64,000 nucleotides of DNA, from positions 434,001 to 498,000 of the forward strand of contig CAVUFC010000014.1 in NCBI GenBank assembly GCA_963740605.1, given 5' to 3'. Both the position numbers and the translations under genes were made by a program. How positions within the stretch are numbered: position 1 is the first letter of the stretch; each line of letters begins with the position of its first letter. The DNA comes from DASSUW01 sp963740605. GTDB lineage: Bacteria > Actinomycetota > Thermoleophilia > Solirubrobacterales > Solirubrobacteraceae. The notes under the pieces were generated by a model, which had not been told where the DNA came from, made no database searches, and worked only from the letters and a program-made list of their open reading frames with translations. Shown here piece after piece: positions 56,734 to 64,000 of this stretch.

Positions 56734-56976
56734 ATGGACGAGACGAATTGGATGCTCAGAGACGAGCAGAACCGCCGGCAGTTCGCGCTCCGGAGGGCCG
56801 TCGACGAAATGGCCGCAGAGGCACGAGAACTCGACCACGGCCTTCACGTCTTCGCCACGCGTCTCGTGATCGTCGAAAGCGACCTCGACGACCAGTTGCG
56901 CCGTGAGCACTGGGGCCGCGAGCCCGAGCGACTGCCTTCCTGGCGATCGCCGAGCGTCGCCGCCGCGCGGAGCTAG
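56734..56976 (+). CDS. Small hypothetical protein
   Basis: 80 residues from ATG 56734; the frame extends upstream to 56680 without a good ribosome site. The sequence is helical and charged (RRQFALRRAVDEMAAEAREL, LVIVESDLDDQLRREHWGRE) with no membrane segment or motif. Its TAG overlaps that of the antisense DUF294 remnant. Real but unassigned, or a chance frame; codon pattern fits moderately. Confidence 0.4.
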   Translation: MDETNWMLRDEQNRRQFALRRAVDEMAAEARELDHGLHVFATRLVIVESDLDDQLRREHWGREPERLPSWRSPSVAAARS

Positions 56977-57113
56977 GCGCCGGCGCTGAACTCGAGCTCG
57001 TTCCCGAGCGTGCGCTGAATCGACGCGATCGCGCGGAACGCATCGCGGAGGTAGCGGCGGGCGAGCGGGTTCAACGTCCGCGGATCGATGAAGTCGTCTG
57101 CTGATACGTAGTC
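56973..57113 (-). pseudogene. C-terminal fragment of a DUF294-type nucleotidyltransferase
   Basis: On the minus strand, in frame to TAG 56975-56973, the codons read DDFIDPRTLNPLARRYLRDA followed by FRAIASIQRTLGNELEF. This pattern is the last helix pair of CBS/DUF294 putative nucleotidyltransferases (FIDPxxLxPLxRRxLRxAFRAIAxxQ). Upstream the frame soon reaches a stop and has no start codon. Only the tail of a former gene remains. Confidence 0.55.
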
Positions 57114-57137
57114 GCAAACGGGCCGTGGACGAATCGA

Positions 57138-57151
57138 CTCCGTAGTCCGTC
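57138..57151 (-). promoter_or_regulatory. ACTACGGA box, copy 1
   Basis: The minus strand reads GACGGACTACGGAG, which shares ACTACGGA with boxes at 61062 and 63206. It lies about 60 bases before the small membrane protein/USP operon start and has GACT/AGTC arms. Confidence 0.4.
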
Positions 57152-57211
57152 CGCATGTCGATCAGGGACCGCGCGGATGCCGTACGCGCGCGCGTGAACC
57201 AGGCTTGAGCC

Positions 57212-57376
57212 ATGACTTTTCTCTGGTTCGTCATCTGGCTGATCGCCAACGTCGTCGGCGGCCACGAACCGCTTGTCGCCGACCCGGTGAACGCGTGGCT
57301 CGGGACGCTGATCCTCGCCGTGGCGCTCGACCTGTCGGCGGTGCACGCGACGCGCGGGGCGGCTCGCGCACGATGA
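57212..57376 (+). CDS. Small membrane protein upstream of USP
   Basis: 54 residues from ATG 57212. Two hydrophobic segments (TFLWFVIWLIANVVGG; WLGTLILAVALDLSAV) are separated by a short polar loop with His-Glu-Pro. The TGA overlaps the USP start in an ATGA, so it is translationally coupled. No family recognised. It heads the operon of USP, FAD oxidoreductase and CBS protein. Confidence 0.6.
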   Translation: MTFLWFVIWLIANVVGGHEPLVADPVNAWLGTLILAVALDLSAVHATRGAARAR

Positions 57377-58251
57377 GCTTCCACCATGTGATCGTCGCCT
57401 TCGACGGCTCCGATCGCAGTGCCGACGCGCTGGCGCTGGCCCTGCGGCTTCAAGATCCCACGGGTGTGTTGACGCTCGCGTGCGTCGTGCCCGGGCCGCG
57501 GTGGCACGTCGGCGCCCACGTCCACCGGCCGGATGCGCCGGTCCCCGACGACTTCGCGGAGATGTTCGCCGAAGCCCGCTCGACGGTCCCGGCCGGCATC
57601 CGCGTGCGCGAGCGCGCACCGGTGGCCGCGTCTGCCGCCCGCGGGCTCACCGAGCTCGCCGAGAGCGAGGGAGCCGACCTCATCGTGATCGGCTCGAGTC
57701 GCCACGGCGACTCGGGTCACATCAGGCTCGAACGGACGGCCGGGCGCCTCCTCCAGGGCGCTCCGTGTGCCGTCGCGATCGCTCCGGCCGACTTGCGTGA
57801 CACGGCCGAGTTCCGGCATGTCGGAATCGCCTACGACGACTCGCCCGAGTCGCGTGCCGCGCTCGCTGTCGCGTACGACGTCGCCGCGCGCTGCGGCGCT
57901 GCGGTGACCCTCTACTCCGCCGTGGCCGCAATCGATCCCGACCAGGTCGCAGCGCGGCGCCACGCCGAGACGGCTCTCGACGCGGCGGCAGAACGCGCGC
58001 CCGCGGAAGTCAACCCGCGCACGGTGTTCCTGCGCGGCTCGGCCGGCACGACGATCAGAGAAGCCTGCGACGGCGTCGTCGATCTCCTCGTCACCGGCTC
58101 GCGCGGCTATGGACCCCTGCAGCGCGCGCTCGCCGGCAGCGTGTCCGAGGCGCTGACCGAAGGTGCCTCCCACCCGGTCGTGGTCGTGCCGCGTCCGGCC
58201 ACGGCGGCCGACTCGGAGCCCGTGCCCACCCTTGAAGCGACGGAGGCGTGA
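57373..58251 (+). CDS. Tandem universal stress protein
   Basis: 292 residues with two UspA domains. Domain 1 (about 3-140) opens HHVIVAFDGSDRSADAL and has ATP-loop IVIGSSRHGDSG. Domain 2 (about 150-280) has VGIAYDDSPESRAAL and LLVTGSRGYGPLQRALAGSV. The G-S-x-G-x-G nucleotide loop is best kept in domain 2. Tandem USPs in actinobacteria are induced in hypoxia, stasis or redox stress. It is coupled to the FAD oxidoreductase by a TGATG overlap. Confidence 0.9.
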   Translation: MSFHHVIVAFDGSDRSADALALALRLQDPTGVLTLACVVPGPRWHVGAHVHRPDAPVPDDFAEMFAEARSTVPAGIRVRERAPVAASAARGLTELAESEGADLIVIGSSRHGDSGHIRLERTAGRLLQGAPCAVAIAPADLRDTAEFRHVGIAYDDSPESRAALAVAYDVAARCGAAVTLYSAVAAIDPDQVAARRHAETALDAAAERAPAEVNPRTVFLRGSAGTTIREACDGVVDLLVTGSRGYGPLQRALAGSVSEALTEGASHPVVVVPRPATAADSEPVPTLEATEA

Positions 58252-59591
58252 TGAAGCGGGTGCTGATCGCCGGCGCCGGCGTCGCCGCGCTCGAATGCGC
58301 GCTGGCACTCCATGAGCTTGCCCGGACTGATGTGGCGATCGAGCTGCTCGCGCCTGCGGCCGAGCTCGTGCACCGCCCCTCGTCGGTCACCACGCCGTTC
58401 GGTGGACCGCCGGCTGCGCGCCTCGATCTGCACGAGCTGGCCGATCAGCTCGGCGTGCGCCTGCGGCGCGACGCGCTGCAATCAGTGGAAACCGACACCA
58501 ACCATGTCCTCACGCGTGACGGTGACCGCGTCCCGTACGACTTCCTCGTCGTCGCCACCGGTGCCCGCTCGCGGGACGCGGTGCCGGGCGCTTTCGCCTT
58601 TCGCGGGCCGATGAGCGCCGGCATGGTCGAGGAGGCCGTGGGCCGGCTCGCCGCCGATCCCACGCTGCGCCTCGCCTTCGTCGCACCGCCCGGCGTCCGC
58701 TGGCAGCTGCCCCTGTACGAACTCGCCCTGCTCGCCGCCGCCACGCTGCGCAACCGCGGCGTCGCCGAGCCCGACGTCGTCGTCGTGACCGGCGAACATG
58801 AGCCGCTCGAGGTGTTCGGGCCGGCCGCGAGCGAAGCGCTGCGCCACGAGCTGACCGAAGCGGGGATCGAGCTCGTCACGAGCGCCGCCGCCACCGCCGC
58901 CTTCGACGGCGCACTGCATCTCACCAGCGGCGCGTTCGTGCCCGCCGACGTCGTCGTCGCGCTGCCCGAGGTGGTCGGCCCGCAGATTCCGGGTCTTCCG
59001 CACGACGAGCACGGCTTTGTTCTTGTCGACGACCACGGCTACGTCGAGGGGTACGGCAACGTCTTCGCTGCCGGCGACGTGACCGCCTGCCCGATCAAGC
59101 ACGGCGGACTCGCGGCGCAACAGGCCGACGCGGTCGCCGAGGCGATCGCGGCGCGGCTCGGCACGCTTGGCCTGCCGACGCCGTTTCGCCCCGTACTGCG
59201 TGGGCTTCTCCTCACCGGGAGCAAGTCGCTCTACCTCCGGGCCGAGCTCGGTCCGGGCGGCAACCGCGAGCACCGTCTGTTGCCCGCCCCGGGCACGGTG
59301 TCCCACGGTGCGCTGTGGTGGCCACCCGCCAAGGTGGCCGGCCGTTACCTGACGCGCTTCGTCGCGGCGTCGACCGCTGCGTTGGAGGATCGCGCGGACG
59401 GCCCGGAGCCCAGCGGCATCGACCTCATCGCCCAAGCGGCCGAGGAAGACGCCGCGGCCGGCGACCTCGCGTCCGCCATCCGCACGCTCGACGACGCCGA
59501 CGCCTGGCTCGGGCCGCTGCCCGCCGGCGTCGCCCGCCGCCGGGATGAGTGGCGCCAGCTGATCCCCACCGAACACAGGAGCCCGACATGA
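58251..59591 (+). CDS. FAD-dependent pyridine nucleotide-disulfide-type oxidoreductase
   Basis: 446 residues from ATG 58251. The FAD fold KRVLIAGAGVAALECALAL and the second FAD motif YGNVFAAGDVTACPIKHGG are present, with SQR/NDH-2-like organisation. The middle, VRWQLPLYELALLAAATLRN, resembles sulfide:quinone reductase-type proteins. The usual redox Cys pair of SQR is not seen. The C-terminal about 80 residues (SGIDLIAQAAEEDAAAGDLA) form a helical tail shared with the paralogue at 61765. Substrate unknown; a quinone- or NAD(P)H-linked redox role in stress is inferred. Confidence 0.8.
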   Translation: MKRVLIAGAGVAALECALALHELARTDVAIELLAPAAELVHRPSSVTTPFGGPPAARLDLHELADQLGVRLRRDALQSVETDTNHVLTRDGDRVPYDFLVVATGARSRDAVPGAFAFRGPMSAGMVEEAVGRLAADPTLRLAFVAPPGVRWQLPLYELALLAAATLRNRGVAEPDVVVVTGEHEPLEVFGPAASEALRHELTEAGIELVTSAAATAAFDGALHLTSGAFVPADVVVALPEVVGPQIPGLPHDEHGFVLVDDHGYVEGYGNVFAAGDVTACPIKHGGLAAQQADAVAEAIAARLGTLGLPTPFRPVLRGLLLTGSKSLYLRAELGPGGNREHRLLPAPGTVSHGALWWPPAKVAGRYLTRFVAASTAALEDRADGPEPSGIDLIAQAAEEDAAAGDLASAIRTLDDADAWLGPLPAGVARRRDEWRQLIPTEHRSPT

Positions 59592-59995
59592 CCGCACCCC
59601 GCGAAGCACCCGAGTTCGGAACCTTCACCGTCCTCAACGCGCTGCAGCTCGGGCTGATCGACTGCCCGGCGGACGCGGACCTCCGGGCAGTCGCCCGCCT
59701 CATGGCCGAGCACAACGTCCACTGCGTGGTCGTGCGCGGAACCGAGCCCGACGGCTGGGGCATCGTCTCCGACCTCGACCTGGTGGCCGCCGTCCGCCCC
59801 GAGCTCACCGGCGCGACCGCCGGACAGCTCGCCGCGACCGACTCGCTCGTCGTCGACCCGACCGACTCGCTCGAGCACGCCGCCCAGTTGATGGCCGAGC
59901 ACCAGACGACGCACGCCGTCGTCGTCGATCCGGTCACCAGCCGGCCGATCGGGATCGTGTCGACCCTCGACATCGCTCGCTTCCTCGCGAGCTGA
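59588..59995 (+). CDS. CBS-pair protein
   Basis: 135 residues from ATG 59588 (ATGA overlap). Two CBS motifs: ADLRAVARLMAEHNVHCVVV with GWGIVSDLDLVAAV, and DSLEHAAQLMAEHQTTHAVV with PIGIVSTLDIARFL. CBS pairs bind adenosine nucleotides and report energy state. Its grouping with USPs recalls the dormancy-regulon CBS protein Hrp1 of mycobacteria, though orthology is not shown. A terminator follows. Confidence 0.9.
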   Translation: MTAPREAPEFGTFTVLNALQLGLIDCPADADLRAVARLMAEHNVHCVVVRGTEPDGWGIVSDLDLVAAVRPELTGATAGQLAATDSLVVDPTDSLEHAAQLMAEHQTTHAVVVDPVTSRPIGIVSTLDIARFLAS

Positions 59996-60003
59996 CGTGA
60001 CGA

Positions 60004-60036
60004 AACCTGCCCGGGCACGGGATGCCCGGGCAGGTT
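60004..60036. terminator. Bidirectional hairpin terminator
   Basis: A perfect 14-bp stem (AACCTGCCCGGGCA with TGCCCGGGCAGGTT) and a 5-base loop lie between the convergent CBS and USP genes. It begins nine bases after the CBS stop and ends eight bases before the USP stop, so it can serve both. Confidence 0.8.
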
Positions 60037-60044
60037 CGTACTCG

Positions 60045-60953
60045 CTACGACGCGGTGGTCTCGGCGACTGGGCCGAACAGCGCGTCGAGCCCGCTGGCGC
60101 CGCGCGGCAGCACGACGACCGGGCAGGCCGCCCGGCGGATCAGCGCGTGGCTGACGCCGCCGAGGAGCACGGCGGCACGCGGGCCGTAGCCCCGCGAGCC
60201 GACGATCATCAGGTCAACGAGCTCGGACTCGGCGGCCAGCTGATCGGCGACATCGCCGGTGGTGAAGACGGACTCGATGGCCAGGTCGGCCGCGAGCCCG
60301 GAGACCCGGTGAGCGAGGCTCTTGCGTTGGATCTCCTCGGAGTCGTCGCGCATGCTGTCCCACCCGGGCATGGTCATCAGCGCGGGCGTGGACACGCGGC
60401 TCGCGTTGAACACGCCGATGACCCGTAGCGTCGCCCGGCATTCACGGGCGAGCAGGCAGGCGGCGTCGAGCGCGAACTCCGACTCCTCGCTCCCGTCATA
60501 GCCGACGCCGATGCTGCGGATCGGACCGGCGTCGTCCGCGTAGCCGCCGGGCACGACCGCGACCGGGCATGGCGAGCCATGAAGCAGCCGCTCGCCGGTG
60601 CTACCGGGCACGACCCGTCCCACCGCACCACGGCGCGTCGATCCGACGACCAACATGGCCGCATCGACCGCTTCGGCGAGAGAGTGGAGCGCGTGCGGTG
60701 CCGACGGGTTGGCGATCGCGTCGGTCCCACTCACGCCGTCGACCGAATCCGCGGCCGAGCGCAGCAGCTCGAGCGCGTCCTGCTCCAGATACGTGCGGAA
60801 CGAAGCGTTGCTGGCCCGACTCGGAGTGTCGCTGTAGTTGAACGCGGTCGCGAGGCGCACCGAAGCTCCGGCGCACTGAGCCAGCCGCGTCGCAAAGGCC
60901 AGCGCGTCACGCGCGCCGGCTGAGTCGTCAATTCCGACGACGATCTCGGACAT
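60045..60953 (-). CDS. Tandem universal stress protein
   Basis: 302 residues from ATG 60953. Domain 1 begins EIVVGIDDSAGARDALAFAT and carries MLVVGSTRRGAVGRVVPGST. Domain 2 has IGVGYDGSEESEFALDAA and MIVGSRGYGPRAAVLLGGVS. Both nucleotide loops (G-S-x2-G-x9-G-S/T type) look usable. It is divergent from the NarL-type regulator across 156 bases that hold an ACTACGGA box. Paralogue of the USP at 57373. Confidence 0.92.
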   Translation of the reverse strand: MSEIVVGIDDSAGARDALAFATRLAQCAGASVRLATAFNYSDTPSRASNASFRTYLEQDALELLRSAADSVDGVSGTDAIANPSAPHALHSLAEAVDAAMLVVGSTRRGAVGRVVPGSTGERLLHGSPCPVAVVPGGYADDAGPIRSIGVGYDGSEESEFALDAACLLARECRATLRVIGVFNASRVSTPALMTMPGWDSMRDDSEEIQRKSLAHRVSGLAADLAIESVFTTGDVADQLAAESELVDLMIVGSRGYGPRAAVLLGGVSHALIRRAACPVVVLPRGASGLDALFGPVAETTAS

Positions 60954-61061
60954 CGTTGCTCCTTCCTTGTCGGGGGGTGCAAGGCAATCGTCCATCGCGT
61001 CGTGGGCCGGTCCAACCGGGCAAGACCGCCGGAAATCGGTGGAACTTCCCTTCGCTGTCGC

Positions 61062-61075
61062 GGGAAACTACGGAT
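61062..61075 (+). promoter_or_regulatory. ACTACGGA box, copy 2
   Basis: GGGAAACTACGGAT lies 34 bases before the NarL-type regulator start at 61110. It differs at one position from the box at 63206. It is a candidate autoregulatory site. Confidence 0.5.
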
Positions 61076-61109
61076 CGCGAAACCGGGCCGATGCGGCATG
61101 CTCACCGCC

Positions 61110-61760
61110 ATGAGCCAGGAAGACATCACGGTGGTGCTCGCCGACGATCATGCGGTCGTCCGCAAGGGACTCAGGCTCCTGCTCGACGCCGAGCCCGGAC
61201 TGCGGGTGGTCGCGGAGGCCGGCACGGTGCCGGACGCGCTTCGCATGGCGATGGCACATCGTCCCACCGTCCTGGTCCTCGACCTCAACATGCCCGGTGG
61301 ATCGAGCCTCGAGGCGATCCCGGTGCTCCGGCGTGATGCCGAGCAGACCGCGATCGTCGTGCTCACGATGCAGAACGATCCTTCGTTCGCGCGTCAGGCC
61401 CTACAGGCCGGCGCGCTCGGGTTCGTGCTCAAGGAGGCGGCGGACGACGAGCTTCTCGGCGCAATCCGACTCGCGGCCGAGGGTGAGACGTATCTCAACC
61501 CGCGCCTGGGCGCGAAGCTCGCGGCGCAGCCGGCGCAGCCGGCCGGCCCGCCGGACGATCTCTCCGAGCGCGAGCTCGAGGTCCTGCGGATGATCGTGCT
61601 CGGGCACACCAACTCGGAGATCGCATCGACGCTGTATCTCAGTGTTCGCACGGTCGAGTCCCACCGGGCCCACATCCAGCAGAAGACGCGCCGCACCACG
61701 CGCGCCGAGCTCGTGCGCTACGCGCTCGAGCACAAGCTCGTCGAGCTCGTCGACGCCTGA
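61110..61760 (+). CDS. NarL/LuxR-type response regulator
   Basis: 216 residues from ATG 61110 (ATG 61098 possible). Receiver domain 1-120: acidic pair in VVLADDHAVVRKGL, phospho-Asp in VLVLDLNMPGG, Thr in VVLTMQND, Lys in GFVLKEA. The LuxR HTH follows a Pro/Ala-rich linker (LSERELEVLRMIVLGHTNSE, SVRTVESHRAHIQQKTRRTT). No kinase is encoded beside it, so it is an orphan in this window. Its setting among USP and CBS genes suggests a DevR-like stress regulator. Confidence 0.92.
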   Translation: MSQEDITVVLADDHAVVRKGLRLLLDAEPGLRVVAEAGTVPDALRMAMAHRPTVLVLDLNMPGGSSLEAIPVLRRDAEQTAIVVLTMQNDPSFARQALQAGALGFVLKEAADDELLGAIRLAAEGETYLNPRLGAKLAAQPAQPAGPPDDLSERELEVLRMIVLGHTNSEIASTLYLSVRTVESHRAHIQQKTRRTTRAELVRYALEHKLVELVDA

Positions 61761-61764
61761 TCGC

Positions 61765-63144
61765 CTACACGCGCGATGGCGCGAGTGCGGCGAGCCAGCG
61801 CTCGCGGCGCTCGGCATACGGCGCGGGGAGCACGCCGCCGGCCAGCGCCGTAGCGGCGTCCAGTGCGTGCACCGCCTGTGCGAAGTCGCCGGCCTCGGCG
61901 TCCTCGTCCGCCAGCAGCAGCACGAGATCCAGAGCCGCTTCATGCTCGTTCGCATCGCCGCCGGCGGGCCGCACCGCGCGGTCGATCAGCGGCTCCTTCC
62001 CGAGCGCGACCGGACGTGCGGTGGACAGGTACGGAGCAAGGTAACGGCCGGCGATCTTGCCGGGTGGCCACCAGAGTGCGCGTGACGACACCTGCCCGGC
62101 CAGACGACGCGCACGAGTGGCTTCGGTCCGCGGCGCACCGGTGTCATCGAGTTCAGCACGCAGATAGAGCGGTGCCCCGCCGGTCAGCAGCAGGCCGCGC
62201 AGCACGGGAGCGAACGGGCGGGGCTCGGCGAGCGCTCCCACCCAGTGCGCGATCGTCGCAGCGGCGGCGTCCGCCTGCTGCGTCGCGAGGCCGCCCTGCT
62301 TGACCGGGAACGTCGTCGCATCGCCGGCGGCAACGACGTAGGGAGCGCCCATCACGTACCCATGGGCGTCGGTGGGCAGGAAGCCGTCGTCGTCGCTCGG
62401 CAGGCCCTCGATGCCAGGCCCGACGAGCCGCGGAAGCGTGATGACGGTGTCGGCGATCATCGCCGTCTCGGAGTCGAACCACAGGACGTCGTCGGTCACA
62501 TGCACCGCCCGCGTCCCGGTGCGTAGCGCGATGCCGCGGCTGTCGAGCAGCTCGCGCAGCGCAGCGCCCGCGGCGTGTCCGAAGACCCACAGGGGCTCCC
62601 GCTCAGGCGTGACGAGCGTGACGATCGCCTCAGGCACCTCCCTCACTGCGGCGGCGCTCATGATCGCCAGCTCGTAGGCCGGCAGCGTCCAGCTTGCCGC
62701 CGAAGGCACGACGATCGCGACCTGGTGTCGATGCCCGCGGCCAATCTCGGCGAGAACCCAGTTCATCATCGACACGTCCTCCGGGCCGGTGAACGTGAGC
62801 GCGCCCTGCACCGCCGGCTCGGGCGTCGCGCCGACCGCGACCAGCAGGTGGTCGTAGTCGCGCTCCTCACCCGAGGTGAGCCGAGCGCGGCGCTCGTCGA
62901 CGTCGACCGCCGCCAGCTCGCCCTCCACGAGGCCGACCCGGTAGCGGTTCGCGAGGTCGTGCAGGTCGAGCGGCGCGGGAGCGCCGAAACCGAACGGAGC
63001 GGCAACGGATGCCGGCCGATGCTCGAGCGCGTGCGCCGGCGCGACAAGGTCGATCTCGACGCCCAGGCCCGCGAGCTCGCGAAGCGCCAGGACGGCCTCC
63101 ACGGCCGCGACTCCGGAGCCGGCGATGAGCACGCGATGCGGCAT
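61765..63144 (-). CDS. FAD-dependent oxidoreductase, paralogue of 58251
   Basis: 459 residues from ATG 63144. It shares with the 58251 protein the FAD fold (HRVLIAGSGVAAVEAVLALR), LPAYELAIMSAAAVR, YVVAAGDATTFPVKQGG, PFAPVLRGLLLTGGAPLYLRA, the WWPPGKIAGRYLAPYL block and the helical acidic tail. No redox-active Cys pair is seen. The start was chosen because the longer frame lies in the regulatory region. Convergent with the NarL gene (four bases) and divergent from the zinc-ribbon gene. Confidence 0.82.
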   Translation of the reverse strand: MPHRVLIAGSGVAAVEAVLALRELAGLGVEIDLVAPAHALEHRPASVAAPFGFGAPAPLDLHDLANRYRVGLVEGELAAVDVDERRARLTSGEERDYDHLLVAVGATPEPAVQGALTFTGPEDVSMMNWVLAEIGRGHRHQVAIVVPSAASWTLPAYELAIMSAAAVREVPEAIVTLVTPEREPLWVFGHAAGAALRELLDSRGIALRTGTRAVHVTDDVLWFDSETAMIADTVITLPRLVGPGIEGLPSDDDGFLPTDAHGYVMGAPYVVAAGDATTFPVKQGGLATQQADAAAATIAHWVGALAEPRPFAPVLRGLLLTGGAPLYLRAELDDTGAPRTEATRARRLAGQVSSRALWWPPGKIAGRYLAPYLSTARPVALGKEPLIDRAVRPAGGDANEHEAALDLVLLLADEDAEAGDFAQAVHALDAATALAGGVLPAPYAERRERWLAALAPSRV

Positions 63145-63205
63145 GAACACAGCGTCGCGCGCGCGACCCGTTCGCACATCCGCATCCGTACGGCTTTGCG
63201 CGACC

Positions 63206-63219
63206 GGGGAACTACGGAT
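63206..63219 (+). promoter_or_regulatory. ACTACGGA box, copy 3
   Basis: GGGGAACTACGGAT lies in the 131-base divergent region between the FAD oxidoreductase (start 63144) and the zinc-ribbon gene (start 63276). It matches the box before the NarL-type regulator at 13 of 14 positions. Confidence 0.5.
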
Positions 63220-63275
63220 TCGTTGCAGGAGGCTGTGCGGATGGCGCGGCGCCATGCTCGGCGTACCGTCGCCGC

Positions 63276-63593
63276 ATGCTCTTCCGCCGCCGCCACGATC
63301 CACTGCGCCGCTGCCCCGAATGCCGCAGCCGCTTCGCCTGCCCCACTGGCTGGACGGAGCATGACGAAGCGCACTGGCACATCGATCTGCGCTGCGGCGA
63401 GTGCGGTCACTGCTGGGACGCGGTCATCGCCGACGATCGCGCGGCGCGCTACGACATCGAGCTGGATGTCGACGCGTCCACGATCGCACGCGCGCTCAAG
63501 CGGCTCGACCTCGAGCGGATGGCGTGCGACGCCGAGACGTTCGCCGCCGCGCTGGCCCGCGACCTCATCGAGCCCGCCGACTTCGCGGCGTGA
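63276..63593 (+). CDS. Zinc-ribbon protein
   Basis: 105 residues from ATG 63276. Two Cys pairs, CPEC (about 13-16) and CGECGHC (about 40-46), with intervening His-rich loop (WTEHDEAHWHIDLRC), form a zinc ribbon. The rest is helical (DASTIARALKRLDLERM). Function unknown; such small zinc ribbons bind nucleic acids or partner proteins. Its last 29 bases overlap the end of the convergent hydrolase gene. Confidence 0.7.
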   Translation: MLFRRRHDPLRRCPECRSRFACPTGWTEHDEAHWHIDLRCGECGHCWDAVIADDRAARYDIELDVDASTIARALKRLDLERMACDAETFAAALARDLIEPADFAA

Positions 63594-64000
63594 CGAGCGT
63601 CCGGTTGTAGAAACCGACCACGCGCCGTTCGTACTCAGCCGGCACCGCTGCGATCCCTCCGGTGTGGCCGGCGCCCGCGATCTCCCACAGCGACGCCGTC
63701 GGCCCGGCGGCGTCGCGGTAGACGCGGTTGAGCGCCTCGTCCGCGTTGCCGCTCATCCCTCGAACGAGCAGAACGCGGCGCGGCGCGATCCGCGGCATGA
63801 GGTCGACGAGATCCGCCGGCGGCGCGTGGTCGGAGAGCACCACCTCCGCGACGGTCTCCGTCGTGATCGGCGCGACCCAGCGCAGAGGCTCCGGGGGCGC
63901 GGCCGGCATGTGCTTCTGCTCGGCGACCGAGCGCAGACCGGCACCCTCCGAGACGACCGCGCGCAGGCGCCGGTCGTGAGCCGCGGCCTGCAGCAGCATC
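63565..64000 (-). CDS. Alpha/beta hydrolase, C-terminal part
   Basis: Partial gene running off the right edge. The visible 145 residues contain LLQAAAHDRRLRAVVSEGAG (after the nucleophile), RVLLVRGMSGNADEALNRV (acid region) and EIAGAGHTGG (catalytic His), typical of the last third of dienelactone-hydrolase/BAAT-like enzymes. The nucleophile elbow would lie outside the window. The apparent ATG at 63999 is not the true start. The C-terminus overlaps the zinc-ribbon gene tail to tail. Confidence 0.7.
   Translation of the reverse strand, partial: MLLQAAAHDRRLRAVVSEGAGLRSVAEQKHMPAAPPEPLRWVAPITTETVAEVVLSDHAPPADLVDLMPRIAPRRVLLVRGMSGNADEALNRVYRDAAGPTASLWEIAGAGHTGGIAAVPAEYERRVVGFYNRTLVTPRSRRAR

Noticed and set aside
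1..64000. rRNA, tRNA, insertion sequences, phage or plasmid replication genes
   Set aside because: I scanned for cloverleaf 3' ends, transposase DDE patterns, integrase motifs and replication proteins and found none that could be supported.

Overview
The window is about 64 kb of very GC-rich, almost fully coding DNA. It looks like a chromosomal segment of an actinobacterium in the Thermoleophilia (Solirubrobacter or Conexibacter relatives). The signs are the codon bias, GTG/TTG starts, 4-base stop/start overlaps, several large LuxR-family ATPase regulators, DUF6494 and GAP-family proteins, and an ECF41 sigma factor. The lineage is inferred from gene content only. I saw no rRNA, tRNA, CRISPR array, insertion sequence or phage genes.

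Layout: 1-7.8 kb (minus) is a tightly coupled operon zwf - GH15 glucosidase - GMC oxidoreductase - NDH-2 - cydA - cydB. It links sugar oxidation to a bd-type quinol oxidase. From 7.9 to 17.8 kb lie a MalT-like LuxR regulator, a ClC channel, membrane proteins, a PAS-LuxR regulator, an aldose epimerase and a K+ channel. Five copies of a 17-bp imperfect dyad (consensus TCACCCCAATCGGATGA) sit between these genes and look like one local regulon. The 17.8-23 kb part holds an acetyltransferase, a protein joining two SeqA-N-like motifs to a cupredoxin-like domain, and an ECF41 sigma factor with a near-perfect divergent ECF41 promoter and a decayed epimerase partner. It ends with a subtilase broken by one amber codon, a secreted cupin and a small anchored protein.

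From 23.3 to 39.3 kb there is a STAND-NTPase/WD40 protein, transporters, a hydrolase/reductase operon behind a 12-bp-periodic CTAGGG repeat, a frameshifted haem peroxidase, a GMC oxidoreductase, a shredded SulP transporter, a CYTH-like/Ppx fusion, an epimerase and a PEP-mutase-family protein. From 39.4 to 50.1 kb are two LAL regulators, a GGDEF protein, a methyltransferase/TetR pair, and two deletion scars (alpha/beta hydrolase with PucR; 5'-truncated Lrp beside DUF2000).

From 50.2 to 56.7 kb there is an eight-gene overlapping operon: ApbE, a ferric-reductase-like bis-haem membrane protein, a NuoF-like flavoprotein, a ferredoxin, a b-type membrane protein and a two-component system. It reads as a self-contained electron-transfer module. 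The last 7 kb resembles a dormancy or redox-stress locus: two universal stress proteins, a CBS protein, a NarL-type regulator and two paralogous FAD oxidoreductases. A shared ACTACGGA box lies upstream of three of its transcription units.

The window is notable for gene decay. At least seven genes are visibly broken, truncated or reduced to fragments, while neighbouring operons are intact and tightly packed.
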